From Desulfovibrio sp. (GTDB lineage Bacteria > Desulfobacterota > Desulfovibrionia > Desulfovibrionales > Desulfovibrionaceae), in NCBI GenBank assembly GCA_031272715.1, contig JAISTH010000083.1:1-64000 (forward strand): 64,000 bases of DNA. Direction: 5' to 3'. Position 1 is the stretch's first letter. The number at the start of each line of letters is the position of its first letter. The notes below the pieces were generated by a model. The model worked only from the letters and a program-made list of their open reading frames with translations, was not told the DNA's origin and made no database searches. A program made the position numbers and the translations under genes. Positions 8,575-16,652 of this stretch are shown piece by piece.

Positions 8575-9483
8575 ATGCTGCGACGGGATTTCCTGAAACT
8601 CAACGCAATCGGCATTCTCGGATGCGGACTGTCCTTCCCCTTCGCCGGGGACGCCTTCGCCGCCGATCCGTATCTCGTCGTGGCGAAGGGCGAACCGGGC
8701 CCGGCGACCCGGGCCGCCGTTCAGGGCCTCGGCGGCATGGCGCGATTCGTCCAGCCGGGGCAGAAGGTGGTGATCAAGCCCAACATGAGCTTCGACCAAG
8801 GCCCTGCCGCGGCCGTGAACACGCACCCCGACGTGGTCAGGGAACTGGTCGTCATGTGCAAGGAGGCCGGGGCCGGGAAGATCCGCGTGCTCGACCACTC
8901 CCTGCACAATCCGCGGCAGTCCCTCGAGCGCAGCGGCATCCTGGCGGCCTGCGACAGCGTCGAGACCGGCATATGCCATCACCTGATGAGCGGATCCCAG
9001 TATGCCGAGGCCACGATACCCGACGGCAAGGAGATGCGGAAAAACGCGTTCATGAAGGACGTGCTGGAGGCCGATGTCATCATCGCCGCCCCCGTGGCGA
9101 AGAGCCACAGTTCGGCTGGCGTCTCCCTCTGCCTCAAGGGCCAGATGGGGCTGATCCAGGATCGGCACGTGATGCACTCCCGCTACGACCTCGACGTCTC
9201 CATCGTCGATCTGGCGACCCGCGTGAAGCCGGCGCTGTCCGTCGTCGACGCCACACGCGTGCTCACGTCCGGCGGACCGGGCGGACCGGGACGCATCATC
9301 ACTCCGGGAGAAGTGATCGCCTCGGCCGATCCCGTCGCGGCGGACGCCATGGCCGTCTCTTCCTACGAGTGGTACGGCCGCAAGCAGAAGCCGCGCCAGG
9401 TCGCACACATCCGCCTCGCCCACGAGCGGGGTTTGGGACGCATGGACATCGATGCGTTGAACGTCGCGCGCATCGCCGTCTAG
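8575..9483 (+). CDS. Tat-exported DUF362 protein
   Basis: This 302-aa protein begins MLRRDFLKLNAIGILG, a twin-arginine signal with a hydrophobic core and a likely cleavage site near AFA-AD. The start at 8575 follows AGGGGGGA. The body is DUF362: VVIKPNMSFDQGP, a central AAPVAKSHSSAGVSLCLKG, and GEVIASADPVAADAMA near the end. DUF362 proteins are usually associated with iron-sulfur proteins and often carry their own ferredoxin domain. This one has none. The next gene, 7 bp downstream, encodes a membrane polyferredoxin, so the two likely form an envelope-located redox unit. Substrate unknown. Confidence 0.88.
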   Translation: MLRRDFLKLNAIGILGCGLSFPFAGDAFAADPYLVVAKGEPGPATRAAVQGLGGMARFVQPGQKVVIKPNMSFDQGPAAAVNTHPDVVRELVVMCKEAGAGKIRVLDHSLHNPRQSLERSGILAACDSVETGICHHLMSGSQYAEATIPDGKEMRKNAFMKDVLEADVIIAAPVAKSHSSAGVSLCLKGQMGLIQDRHVMHSRYDLDVSIVDLATRVKPALSVVDATRVLTSGGPGGPGRIITPGEVIASADPVAADAMAVSSYEWYGRKQKPRQVAHIRLAHERGLGRMDIDALNVARIAV

Positions 9484-9490
9484 CACGACA

Positions 9491-11119
9491 ATGGCCGCTT
9501 CGGTCTGGCCAGGCCTGCGCCGCGCCGTCCAGGGGGCGTCGCTGGCGCTCTTCCTGTTTTGCTGCTGGTCGGTCGCGTGGCCGCTCCCGGACGGCCCGAC
9601 ACCCGCCGACCTCTTCCTGCGTCTCGACCCGGCGGCGGCCGTGCTGACGACCATCGCCTCGCGGCACTTCATCGTCGCCCTCGTGCCAGGCATCGTCGTG
9701 CTCGCCTGCACGCTCATCGCGGGAAGGTTCTTCTGCGGCTGGATCTGCCCCTACGGGGCGACGCTGGACATCGTCCGCAGGCTCTGGGGCCGGCGCCGCA
9801 AGACCTGCCAGCTTCCACGGCGACTCCCGGCCCTGAAGTTCGTCGTCCTCGCAGCCATGACCGGGACCGCGCTGCTCGGCGTCAACACCGTCTTCTGGGG
9901 CGCCCCGATCCCCCTGCTCACCCGCGCCGTCGAGACGCTCGTCCATCCCCTTGCGACGCTCCTCGCCCAGTCGGGGCTGGACATCGGGAGCCCGCTTCTC
10001 GAAGGGTTCCCGCAGCTCGCCTATCTGGAGGTGACGCCCAGACGATACGAAGGCATGCTCTTCATCGCATGCCTTTTCGGGGCCTGTTGCTGGCTTGAGG
10101 CCGTGTATCCGCGGTTCTGGTGTCGATGCCTCTGCCCGTCCGGAGCGCTCATGGCGCTGCTCTCCAGAAGGCCGATCCTGCGGCGCAGGGTGTCCGAAGG
10201 ATGCCGGGGATGCGAACGCTGCGTCCGCATATGCCCGACCCAGGCCATCTCCGACGATCCCGGACGCACGAACCACGAGGAATGCCTGACCTGCCAGCGA
10301 TGCCGCGGGGTCTGCCCCGACGGGAGCATCGCCTTCGGGACCGTCCCCCGGGCGATCGCAGCGCCCCCCGCTCCGTCCCATTCCCCGTCGCGTCGGGCTT
10401 TTCTCGGATCCGGGGCGATGGGCATCGTCCTCGCCGGCATCCAGTACAGCGGGACGGGAAGTCTCATGGCCGGCGACGGCAAGGGGACGCTGCTGCAACC
10501 CTGGGTCGTGCGCCCGCCCGGCGCCCTGCCGGAACCTGATTTCCTGCGACGGTGCCTGCGGTGCGGCCTGTGCATGAAGGCCTGCCCGACAAACGGACTG
10601 CAGCCGGCCTGGACGCTTGCGGGAGCGGAGGCGCTCTTCTCCCCGATCCTCGTTCCCCGCCGGGGACCCTGCGATCCCGCATGCCACGCCTGCGGACAGG
10701 TGTGTCCCACCGGGGCCGTGGCGTCCCTCGTGCCCGAGGAGAAGCAATGGGCCAAGGTGGGCACGGCCGTCGTGCTCAGGGAGCGATGTCTCGCCTGGGC
10801 CGAGGGGCGCAAGTGCGTGGTGTGCCAGGAGGTGTGCCCGTACGGCGCCGTGGCCCTCGCCCACACGGAACAGACGGCCGTGCCGGCCCCTGTCGTCAAG
10901 GGCGTCAAGTGCTACGGTTGCGGGTACTGCGAGAAGCACTGCCCGGTGCGGATACCGGCCATCCGGGTGGAACCCCTCAACGCCTTGCGTCTTGCGACGA
11001 CGGACTACAAGGCCGCGGCACAGGAGGCGGGACTCTCGCTCGAGGTGGGGAAGCGGGAAGGCGGCGAGATGCAGGACACTGTCCCTGAAGGGGAACTGCC
11101 GCCGGGGTTCAGCGATTGA
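9491..11119 (+). CDS. NapH/NapG-like membrane polyferredoxin
   Basis: This 542-aa protein joins two parts. The first (1-290) is NapH/NosR-like, with four predicted membrane helices, the membrane-side motifs CGWICPYGATLD and CRCLCPSGALM, and 4Fe-4S motifs CRGCERCVRICP and CLTCQRCRGVCP. The second (about 300-542) starts with SRRAFLGSGAMG, which looks like an internal twin-arginine/hydrophobic segment. It carries further cluster motifs: CLRCGLCMKACP, CHACGQVCP, CVVCQEVCPYG and CYGCGYCEKHCP, as in NapG/MauM ferredoxins. It probably moves electrons from quinol or cytoplasm to a periplasmic acceptor. It follows the DUF362 gene by 7 bp. The joining of H- and G-like parts in one chain is unusual. Confidence 0.85.
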   Translation: MAASVWPGLRRAVQGASLALFLFCCWSVAWPLPDGPTPADLFLRLDPAAAVLTTIASRHFIVALVPGIVVLACTLIAGRFFCGWICPYGATLDIVRRLWGRRRKTCQLPRRLPALKFVVLAAMTGTALLGVNTVFWGAPIPLLTRAVETLVHPLATLLAQSGLDIGSPLLEGFPQLAYLEVTPRRYEGMLFIACLFGACCWLEAVYPRFWCRCLCPSGALMALLSRRPILRRRVSEGCRGCERCVRICPTQAISDDPGRTNHEECLTCQRCRGVCPDGSIAFGTVPRAIAAPPAPSHSPSRRAFLGSGAMGIVLAGIQYSGTGSLMAGDGKGTLLQPWVVRPPGALPEPDFLRRCLRCGLCMKACPTNGLQPAWTLAGAEALFSPILVPRRGPCDPACHACGQVCPTGAVASLVPEEKQWAKVGTAVVLRERCLAWAEGRKCVVCQEVCPYGAVALAHTEQTAVPAPVVKGVKCYGCGYCEKHCPVRIPAIRVEPLNALRLATTDYKAAAQEAGLSLEVGKREGGEMQDTVPEGELPPGFSD

Positions 11120-11303
11120 GTGCCGTCATGCAGCCTGAAAGATTCCTGTCAACAAGGCCGTTGACATTCGAGCATGCCAAGATGCGGACTGCGCAAATCT
11201 GCGGGGCATTTGCATAGCTCCGACCACAAGTCAGCCTAGGGGAATGAGGACAATTCGTGGCACGGAAGCATGCGTCAGCGTTTGGCGTTGACAAGTTTCT
11301 GAA

Positions 11304-11624
11304 CTATTTGGCGTTGGCCAATTGCAATGTGGCGTCTACCGTGCGCTCGAAGGCAGCCAGATCGCCTTTGTGCTGGACAGCTGCGTCAAGCAGATCATTC
11401 AGAATCTCCGGGGCATTGATACTTCTTATCTTGTCTTTGAGGGATTTACTGATTTGAGGGAATCGCACTTCCGCAATGCGCAGGAAACTGTCCTGAAGGC
11501 CTTCGGAATATCCTATATTCCTAGCAATGACATAGCTCATGTTCTTCCAAATCTGTACAGCCAAGGGCTGTTTCTTTTCAGAAGCATTCATATTGTTAGT
11601 ATCTTCAAAATGCATATCTTTCAT
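11304..11624 (-). CDS. Repeat-array module protein, copy 1 (106 aa)
   Basis: This is one of five related modules in a tandem array. The start at 11624 follows GGAGTTCTTCC. The product contains the shared pattern: QPLAVQIWKNMS, then EGLQDSFLRIAEVRFP, KDKIRSINAP, and the C-terminal FERTVDATLQLANAK. I do not recognise the family. The regular helices and KIRSIN / FERTVDATL blocks resemble the C-terminal tails of repetitive Rpn-like (PD-(D/E)XK transposase-associated) proteins, but no nuclease core is present. Probably a remnant. Confidence 0.5.
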   Translation of the reverse strand: MKDMHFEDTNNMNASEKKQPLAVQIWKNMSYVIARNIGYSEGLQDSFLRIAEVRFPQISKSLKDKIRSINAPEILNDLLDAAVQHKGDLAAFERTVDATLQLANAK

Positions 11625-11695
11625 GGAAGAACTCCAATCGATAATGGTTTTGCAGCATCTTGATTCAATACACCTAGCGCTGACCAATATCAGAG

Positions 11696-12463
11696 CTATT
11701 TGGCGTTTGCAAACTGCAATTTGGTATCGACAGTGCGTTCGAAGGCAGCCGAATCACCTTTGTGCTTGAGAGCTACGTCAATCAGGCCATTCAGAACATT
11801 AGGATCATTGATACTGCGTATCGTGTCATTGAGGGATGCGCTGATTGGAGGGAATCGCAGTTCCGCTATGCGCAGGACGCTGCTCTGAAGGCCATCGGCG
11901 TATCCTTCAGAGTGTCCTGCAGAGTATTCTTCAAAAAACTCTATATTCTTGCCAACGATATGGCTCATCTCCTTCCAGAGCTTTACAGCGAGGGGATGTT
12001 TCCTCCCAAGAAAATTCGTAAAGAATTTTCCTACATTTTCAGAATCCACATATCCTCTAGAAAAGTACCATCCGACAAGCGCCTTTGTAGTGTCTTGGTC
12101 CAATACGTCAGACGCTGACCAATCTCCAAATCTTTTGGCGCCAGCCATGTGCAATGTTGCATCTACAGTGCGCTCAAAGGCAACGGCATCGACTTGTTTC
12201 TGGGTTGCGTCAAGCAGGTCATATAGTGCATCAGGCTCATTGATGCTTCGTATCTTTGCGTTAAGGGATGCATTGATTGACTGGAATCGCACCTCAGCTA
12301 TACGCAAAACGCTATTCTGAAGAGCCTTGATTTCTCCCATGGCAAGGCCTTCAGTAATGCCTTCAGCCTTGCCCTTGGCCTTGCCCACCATCTTGCCCAT
12401 GCCGAAGCTCATGGTCTTCCAGAACTCTACGGCTAGGGGATGGTACTTTCGATAAGATTTCAT
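11696..12463 (-). CDS. Repeat-array protein with two fused modules, copies 2 and 3 (255 aa)
   Basis: This ORF preserves two complete modules in frame. The first (1-115) starts MKSYRKYHPLAVEFWKTMSFG, contains an EGITEGLAMGEI glycine-glutamate spacer, and ends FERTVDATLHMAGAK. A linker DWSASDVLDQDTTKALVGW then leads to the second module (LGRKHPLAVKLWKEMS to FERTVDTKLQFANAK). The intact linker probably shows what the degraded spacers elsewhere once encoded. Family and function unknown; no membrane or signal segment. This is the most intact member of the array and may be expressed. Confidence 0.55.
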   Translation of the reverse strand: MKSYRKYHPLAVEFWKTMSFGMGKMVGKAKGKAEGITEGLAMGEIKALQNSVLRIAEVRFQSINASLNAKIRSINEPDALYDLLDATQKQVDAVAFERTVDATLHMAGAKRFGDWSASDVLDQDTTKALVGWYFSRGYVDSENVGKFFTNFLGRKHPLAVKLWKEMSHIVGKNIEFFEEYSAGHSEGYADGLQSSVLRIAELRFPPISASLNDTIRSINDPNVLNGLIDVALKHKGDSAAFERTVDTKLQFANAK

Positions 12464-12572
12464 TAAAATTTTCCACTATATTCAGATTTTATATATTTCA
12501 AAAAGAGTGTAAGCCGACATGTACCTTTGCAACATCTTGATGTCATACCACTGGCATTGGCCAATCTCAAAA

Positions 12573-12905
12573 TCATTTGGCGCCAGCCATGTGCAATGTT
12601 GCATCCACAGTACGCTCAAAGTCAACAGCATAGAATTGTTTCTGGGTTGCGTCAATCAGATCATATAGGGCATCAGGCTCATTGATGCATTGTATCTTTT
12701 TGTTGATGGATGCACTGATTGATGGAAAGTACATCTGCACAATGTACAAAATAATGTTTTTGAGAGTCATGATCTCTCCCGCAGCAATGCCTTCAGTCTT
12801 GCCCTCAGCAATGCCCTCAGCCCTGCCTTCAATCATGCCCATGTCGAAGCTCGTCTCTTCCCAGAGCTGTATGGCTTTTGGATTTGTCTTTCTTGAAATC
12901 TTCAT
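12573..12905 (-). CDS. Repeat-array module protein, copy 4 (110 aa)
   Basis: The product begins MKISRKTNPKAIQLWEETSF, parallel to the start of copy 3. It has a longer spacer of EGRAEGIAEGKTEGIAAGE repeats and ends DFERTVDATLHMAGAK. The upstream DNA (AAAATTTTTATG) matches the upstream DNA of copy 3, so the whole unit including its leader was duplicated. The middle block has diverged (ILYIVQMYFPSISASINKKI). Function unknown. Confidence 0.45.
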   Translation of the reverse strand: MKISRKTNPKAIQLWEETSFDMGMIEGRAEGIAEGKTEGIAAGEIMTLKNIILYIVQMYFPSISASINKKIQCINEPDALYDLIDATQKQFYAVDFERTVDATLHMAGAK

Positions 12906-13015
12906 AAAAATTTTCGGATAACTTCAGAATTTACACATTTTCTGAAAGAGTTTCAGCCGACAAGCGCCATTGCAGCATCTTGCTCCAATACGTCTGGCGC
13001 TGGCCAATCTTCGAA

Positions 13016-13261
13016 CTATTTGTCGTCAGCCATCTGCAATGTGGCATCCAAAGTGCGCTCGAAGGCCGCCAGATCGCCTTGTTGCTCGGTGACTGCGTCA
13101 ACCAGGCCATACAGAACTTCAAGCACGTTGATGCTGCGTAACTTGTCATTGAGGGATGGGTTGATTGCAGGGAATCGCACCTCCGCAATGCGCAGTATGC
13201 TGTCTTGGAGACCTTCAGCAATGTCCTCAGAACTCGTGTTCTGCCAGTGCTGTACGGCCAA
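13016..13261 (-). CDS. Repeat-array module protein, copy 5 (81 aa, partial)
   Basis: This is the outermost copy. It starts inside the module (MAVQHWQNTSSEDIAEGLQD) and keeps SILRIAEVRFPAINPSLNDK, LRSINVLEVLYGLVDA and FERTLDATLQMADDK. Sequence upstream in another frame still shows the IIPLAVQHW block, so a frameshift has removed the original N-terminus. Probably not functional. Confidence 0.4.
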   Translation of the reverse strand: MAVQHWQNTSSEDIAEGLQDSILRIAEVRFPAINPSLNDKLRSINVLEVLYGLVDAVTEQQGDLAAFERTLDATLQMADDK

Positions 13262-13354
13262 GGGATGATGTGTCTTTCCCGAAAGCCGCGCACAGGGAAC
13301 ATGCCCCGGAGGTCGGTCAGGGACGCAAGTCCCGGCCTTGCACGCCTAAAACGA

Positions 13355-13453
13355 ACTGTGTGGATACTGCGACTGTGTGGATACTGGCGACTGTGTGGAT
13401 ACTGGCGACTGTGTGGATACTGGCGACTGTGTGGATACTGGCGACTGTGTGGC
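13355..13453 (+). repeat. 18-bp tandem minisatellite
   Basis: The unit ACTGTGTGGATACTGGCG repeats: a first copy lacking one base (13355-13371), four exact copies (13372-13443), then a partial copy to 13453. The length is a multiple of three, but no convincing gene uses it. There are no spacers, so it is not a CRISPR array. It lies at the edge of the five-copy protein-module array and is likely variable in copy number. Confidence 0.9.
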
Positions 13454-14035
13454 TGAACACACGTTTCTCTGGAAGTGGTCTTCCTGCGAGGAAGCTCTAC
13501 GCCTGAACGCCGGGACGCACGGTATCACAAGGCATTTGGCCATGTCAACCCCCCACTGGAAAGAAAAAATCCCCCCACCATTGAACCTGGAGAAACGGGG
13601 AGAACGACGGCAGCGAGGGCCGCCCTGCAGGGACGTTGAGCGTCCAGGGTCTTTTGCGGGAGGGCGGAGCGCGCTGGCAACGAGGAGCGGCCGCCACCGG
13701 CGGCTTTCCACCGCCGTGCACCAGAGGATCCGACGATGTCAGGAATTCGGGCGCTTCCGGGATCGCCGCAAGACCGGCCGGCCTCCGTCAGGAAGTCCCC
13801 GTCGCCGGATTCGTGCCCGTCGCCCTTCGGGCGCGACCAGCCGAAGCGCCCCGGAAACGCCGGACACACGGCATCCGGGGTGCCCGCGATCGCCCTTTCG
13901 TCACCTCGCGGCGGACGTCCGGACGATCGCGGGACGCTGTGCTCTCTCTACTCCATCTCTTCGCCGGCATGGCGACGATGTCCCCATGCCGACGCCCCTC
14001 GCGCCTCCATGCGCCCCCCTGCAACCCTGCGCCGC
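13454..14035. other. Intergenic region, 582 bp
   Basis: This GC-rich stretch lies between the minisatellite and the end of the sulfur operon. No frame has a plausible start, ribosome site or family match. I see no clear terminator for the sulfur operon here. Confidence 0.4.
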
Positions 14036-15709
14036 CTAGCTGAGCTCCCGCAAGGCCCGGGCCAGCAGTTCCACCTCCTCGTGGGTGTTGTAGAAGGCCA
14101 GGGAGGGACGCACGGTCCCCTCGAGCCCGAATCGCCGCAGGATCGGCTGCGCGCAGTGGTGCCCGGCCCGCACGGCGATGCCGTGCCGGTCGAGATGCTT
14201 CGCCGTCGCCTCGATGCCGACGCCGTCCATGACGAGGGATATCACGCTGGCCCGCTGCGCGGGATTCCCTACGAGATGCAGACCGGGGACGGTCCGCAGC
14301 TCCTCGAGGGCGTGGACCAGCAGTTCGTGTTCGTAGGCGGCGATGTTGTGCATGCCGATTTCCGAGACGTAGTCCAGGGCCGCGGCGAGACCCACGGCGT
14401 CCGCTATGTTGCCGGTGCCGGCCTCGAATTTCGTCGGGGCTTCCCGGTACTGCGTCCGCTCGAAGGTCACGTCCGCGATCATGTTGCCTCCGCCCTGCCA
14501 GGGGCGGGCGGCCTCGAGAAGCTCCTTGCGGCCGTAGAGCGCCCCGATGCCCGTGGGGCCGTATATCTTGTGCCCCGAGAAGACGAGGAAATCCGCATCC
14601 ATGGCCGTGACGTTCACCGGCATGTGGGACACGGACTGGGCGCCGTCGACGCAGACGGGAACCCCGCGGGAGTGGGCGATGGAGATCAGTTCCTCGACGG
14701 GGGCGACGGTACCCAGCGCGTTTGACACGTGGGTGGCGGACACGAATCTCGTCCTGCGGTTGAAGAGCCTGGCGTAGTCGGCAAGGAGGATCTGTCCGGT
14801 GTCGTCCACGGGGGCGACCCGCAGGACGGCCCCGGTCTCCTGGGCCACCAACTGCCAGGGGACGATGTTCGCGTGGTGTTCGAGCTGCGTCAGTATGATC
14901 TCGTCCCCCGGCCGAAGCAGGGGGCGGACGCAGGCGTACGCCACGAGGTTCAGGGCCTCCGTCGTCCCCCGCACCCAGACGATGTCCTCCGGGGACGGGA
15001 CGCCGAGGAAGGCGGCGACGGTCGCCCTGGCCGCCTCGTAGGCCTCGGTGGAGACGGCCGCCAGATGGTGGGCGCCCCTGTGGACGTTGGAGTTCTCGTG
15101 GGCGTAGTAGTGGGCGAGGCGCCGGATGACCTGCCGGGGACGCTGGGTGGTGGCCGCGTTGTCCATCCAGACCAGGGGGCGGCCGTTGACGGTCTCGGAG
15201 AGGATGGGGAAGTCCTCCCGGATGGCCGCGAGGGATCTGCCGCCGACGCTTCCGGTCGCCCCTCCCGGCCTTGGCGAGGCCGGGGAGGGGATGGCGGCGG
15301 GGGGCGCCCCCTGCATCGTCACGACGGGGCCGTATCTGGGCGCTTCCCGGGACGTCCTCTCCCCGGACCGCCAAATTTCCCTCCCGGAAACGGCGGGCGC
15401 GGACGGGTCGTGCATGAAGGACAGGAGTCCCTCGATTTCGGCCGGATCGAGCACGTGGCCGGGCCGGGAGCCGTCGGGGATTCCGGGGACGTCTCCATGG
15501 GCCGGAACCTGGGGCGCGACTTCGGGAACCACGGGGGACGACGGGAACGCGGAGGGCGATCCCCCTTCCCCTGTCGGGGCGGGGCCGGGCCCTGCGCCGG
15601 CCGCGGCGCATTCCGGGACCCATGCGGCCAGCAGGCGTCGCAGCTCCCCTTCGTCCGGCAGGCCGTAGGCCTTGGGATCGAGGTGCGGGACGTCAGCGGC
15701 TGTAGTCAT
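14036..15709 (-). CDS. Family 2A encapsulin cargo cysteine desulfurase (SufS-like)
   Basis: This 557-aa PLP enzyme removes sulfur from cysteine to form a protein persulfide. From about residue 160 it is a standard group II desulfurase: DNAATTQRPRQVI, EHHANIVPW, the PLP lysine in FSGHKIYGPTGIGALYG, EAGTGNIAD, and the catalytic cysteine in RAGHHCAQPILRRFG. The first 158 residues are unusual: a short helix, then a Pro/Ala/Gly/Ser-rich disordered stretch with conserved-looking islands (DPAEIEGLLSFMHDP, REIWR). Such an extension is the encapsulation region of family 2A encapsulin cargo desulfurases. Its start overlaps the encapsulin gene by 17 bp, so coupled production is likely. It is the last gene of the operon. 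Confidence 0.93.
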   Translation of the reverse strand: MTTAADVPHLDPKAYGLPDEGELRRLLAAWVPECAAAGAGPGPAPTGEGGSPSAFPSSPVVPEVAPQVPAHGDVPGIPDGSRPGHVLDPAEIEGLLSFMHDPSAPAVSGREIWRSGERTSREAPRYGPVVTMQGAPPAAIPSPASPRPGGATGSVGGRSLAAIREDFPILSETVNGRPLVWMDNAATTQRPRQVIRRLAHYYAHENSNVHRGAHHLAAVSTEAYEAARATVAAFLGVPSPEDIVWVRGTTEALNLVAYACVRPLLRPGDEIILTQLEHHANIVPWQLVAQETGAVLRVAPVDDTGQILLADYARLFNRRTRFVSATHVSNALGTVAPVEELISIAHSRGVPVCVDGAQSVSHMPVNVTAMDADFLVFSGHKIYGPTGIGALYGRKELLEAARPWQGGGNMIADVTFERTQYREAPTKFEAGTGNIADAVGLAAALDYVSEIGMHNIAAYEHELLVHALEELRTVPGLHLVGNPAQRASVISLVMDGVGIEATAKHLDRHGIAVRAGHHCAQPILRRFGLEGTVRPSLAFYNTHEEVELLARALRELS

Positions 15710-16637
15710 AGTAGTCCCCTATCTCGACGTCTTCCAGCACCGCGACGGCGTCGTCCGCGAGGATCGCGACGGAGCAGTAGAGGGAGAGCAGGTAGGACGC
15801 CACGCCCTTCTCGTCCACGCCCCGCAGGCGCACGCTCAGGCCCCGGGACTGTTCGCCGGGCATCCCGGTCTGGTAGAGGCCCACGACGCCCCGTTTGTTC
15901 TCGCCGGTGCGCACGAGCAGGATGTTCGTCTTGCCTTTCGCGCTCACGGGGTTGCGCAGGCCGTCCACCAGCAGCTTGTCCGTGGGGATCAGGGGGACGC
16001 CCCGCCACTCGATGAAGGTCCCGCCGTGGATGCGGGCCGTCGAGGGCGGCACCCCGCGGCGCGTGCACTCCCGCTCGAAGGCCGCGATGGCCCTGGGATG
16101 GGCGAGGAAGAAGGAGGGTTCCTTCCAGACCTTGGCCAGCAGTTCGTCCATGTCGTCCGGCATGGGGGCGCCGAACCGCGGCTTCACGCGCTGGGTCTCG
16201 ATGGCGTTCGCAAGCAGGCCGTAGTCGGAGCTGTTGATGATCTGGCTCTCCTGGCGCTCCCGCAGGCTCTCTATGGCCAGGGCGAGCTGCTCGGCGGTCT
16301 GGTCGTAGGGCGAGCTGTAGACGTCGGAGACCCTCGTGTCCACGTTGATGATCGTGGAAATGGCGTTGAGTTCGTACTCCTTGGGCTTGGTCTCGTAGGG
16401 CGTGAAGCCGGACGGGATCGTCGCGTGGGGGGCCTGCTGGCTGCAGAGGATGTCCAGGGGCGTCTCCCCTTCCACGACCCTGTTGACCCGGTAGATGCCG
16501 GACTCGAGTCCCTTGAATTCCAGCAACGCCGTCAGCCATCGGGGCGTCAGGGCGCCGTACTGGGGCCGCGTCTTGTTGACGTCCGCGAGCTGGTATGCGG
16601 CATACCGGCTCAGCGTGGCACCGTTGTTCTGTGGCAT
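15693..16637 (-). CDS. Family 2A encapsulin shell protein (SrpI-like)
   Basis: This 314-aa protein is the HK97-fold shell subunit of a family 2A encapsulin nanocompartment. Length and sequence fit SrpI-type shells: an N-terminal arm (SRYAAYQLADVNKTRPQYGA), TPRWLTALLEFKGLESGIYR, NAISTIINVDTRVSDVYSSP, an ESQIINSSDYGLL loop, HPRAIAAFERECTRRGVPP, and a C-terminal strand region ending VLEDVEIGDYYDY. The neighbouring desulfurase with a disordered N-terminus is its known cargo type. In characterised systems the compartment takes up cargo-derived elemental sulfur and is linked to sulfur nutrition. The start follows GGGAGAAAG; the preceding MoeB-like gene ends 15 bp upstream. Confidence 0.93.
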   Translation of the reverse strand: MPQNNGATLSRYAAYQLADVNKTRPQYGALTPRWLTALLEFKGLESGIYRVNRVVEGETPLDILCSQQAPHATIPSGFTPYETKPKEYELNAISTIINVDTRVSDVYSSPYDQTAEQLALAIESLRERQESQIINSSDYGLLANAIETQRVKPRFGAPMPDDMDELLAKVWKEPSFFLAHPRAIAAFERECTRRGVPPSTARIHGGTFIEWRGVPLIPTDKLLVDGLRNPVSAKGKTNILLVRTGENKRGVVGLYQTGMPGEQSRGLSVRLRGVDEKGVASYLLSLYCSVAILADDAVAVLEDVEIGDYYDYSR

Positions 16638-16652
16638 GGTCTTTCTCCCGGG

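Larger units (their letters stand above)
11304..13261 (-). repeat. Tandem array of five diverged copies of one protein module
   Basis: Five copies of the same roughly 100-residue module lie head to tail on the minus strand, with the FERTVDATL block recurring every 390-445 bp. Each has a P-L/K-A-V/I-x-x-W-x-x-x-S block, an SxLRIAEVRFP-type block, a KIRSIN block, an L-x-D/G-L-[ILV]-D-A block and a C-terminal FERTVDATL-QxAxAK. Linkers between copies are mostly degraded. The array is AT-richer than the flanks and lies between the polyferredoxin gene and an 18-bp minisatellite. Confidence 0.8.

Noticed and set aside
13355-13453. Possible CRISPR array
   Set aside because: Repeats are directly contiguous 18-bp units without spacers and no cas genes are present.
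13377-14039. Plus-strand frame starting in the minisatellite
   Set aside because: It begins in the repeat and continues as Arg/Pro-rich low complexity with no ribosome site or homology.
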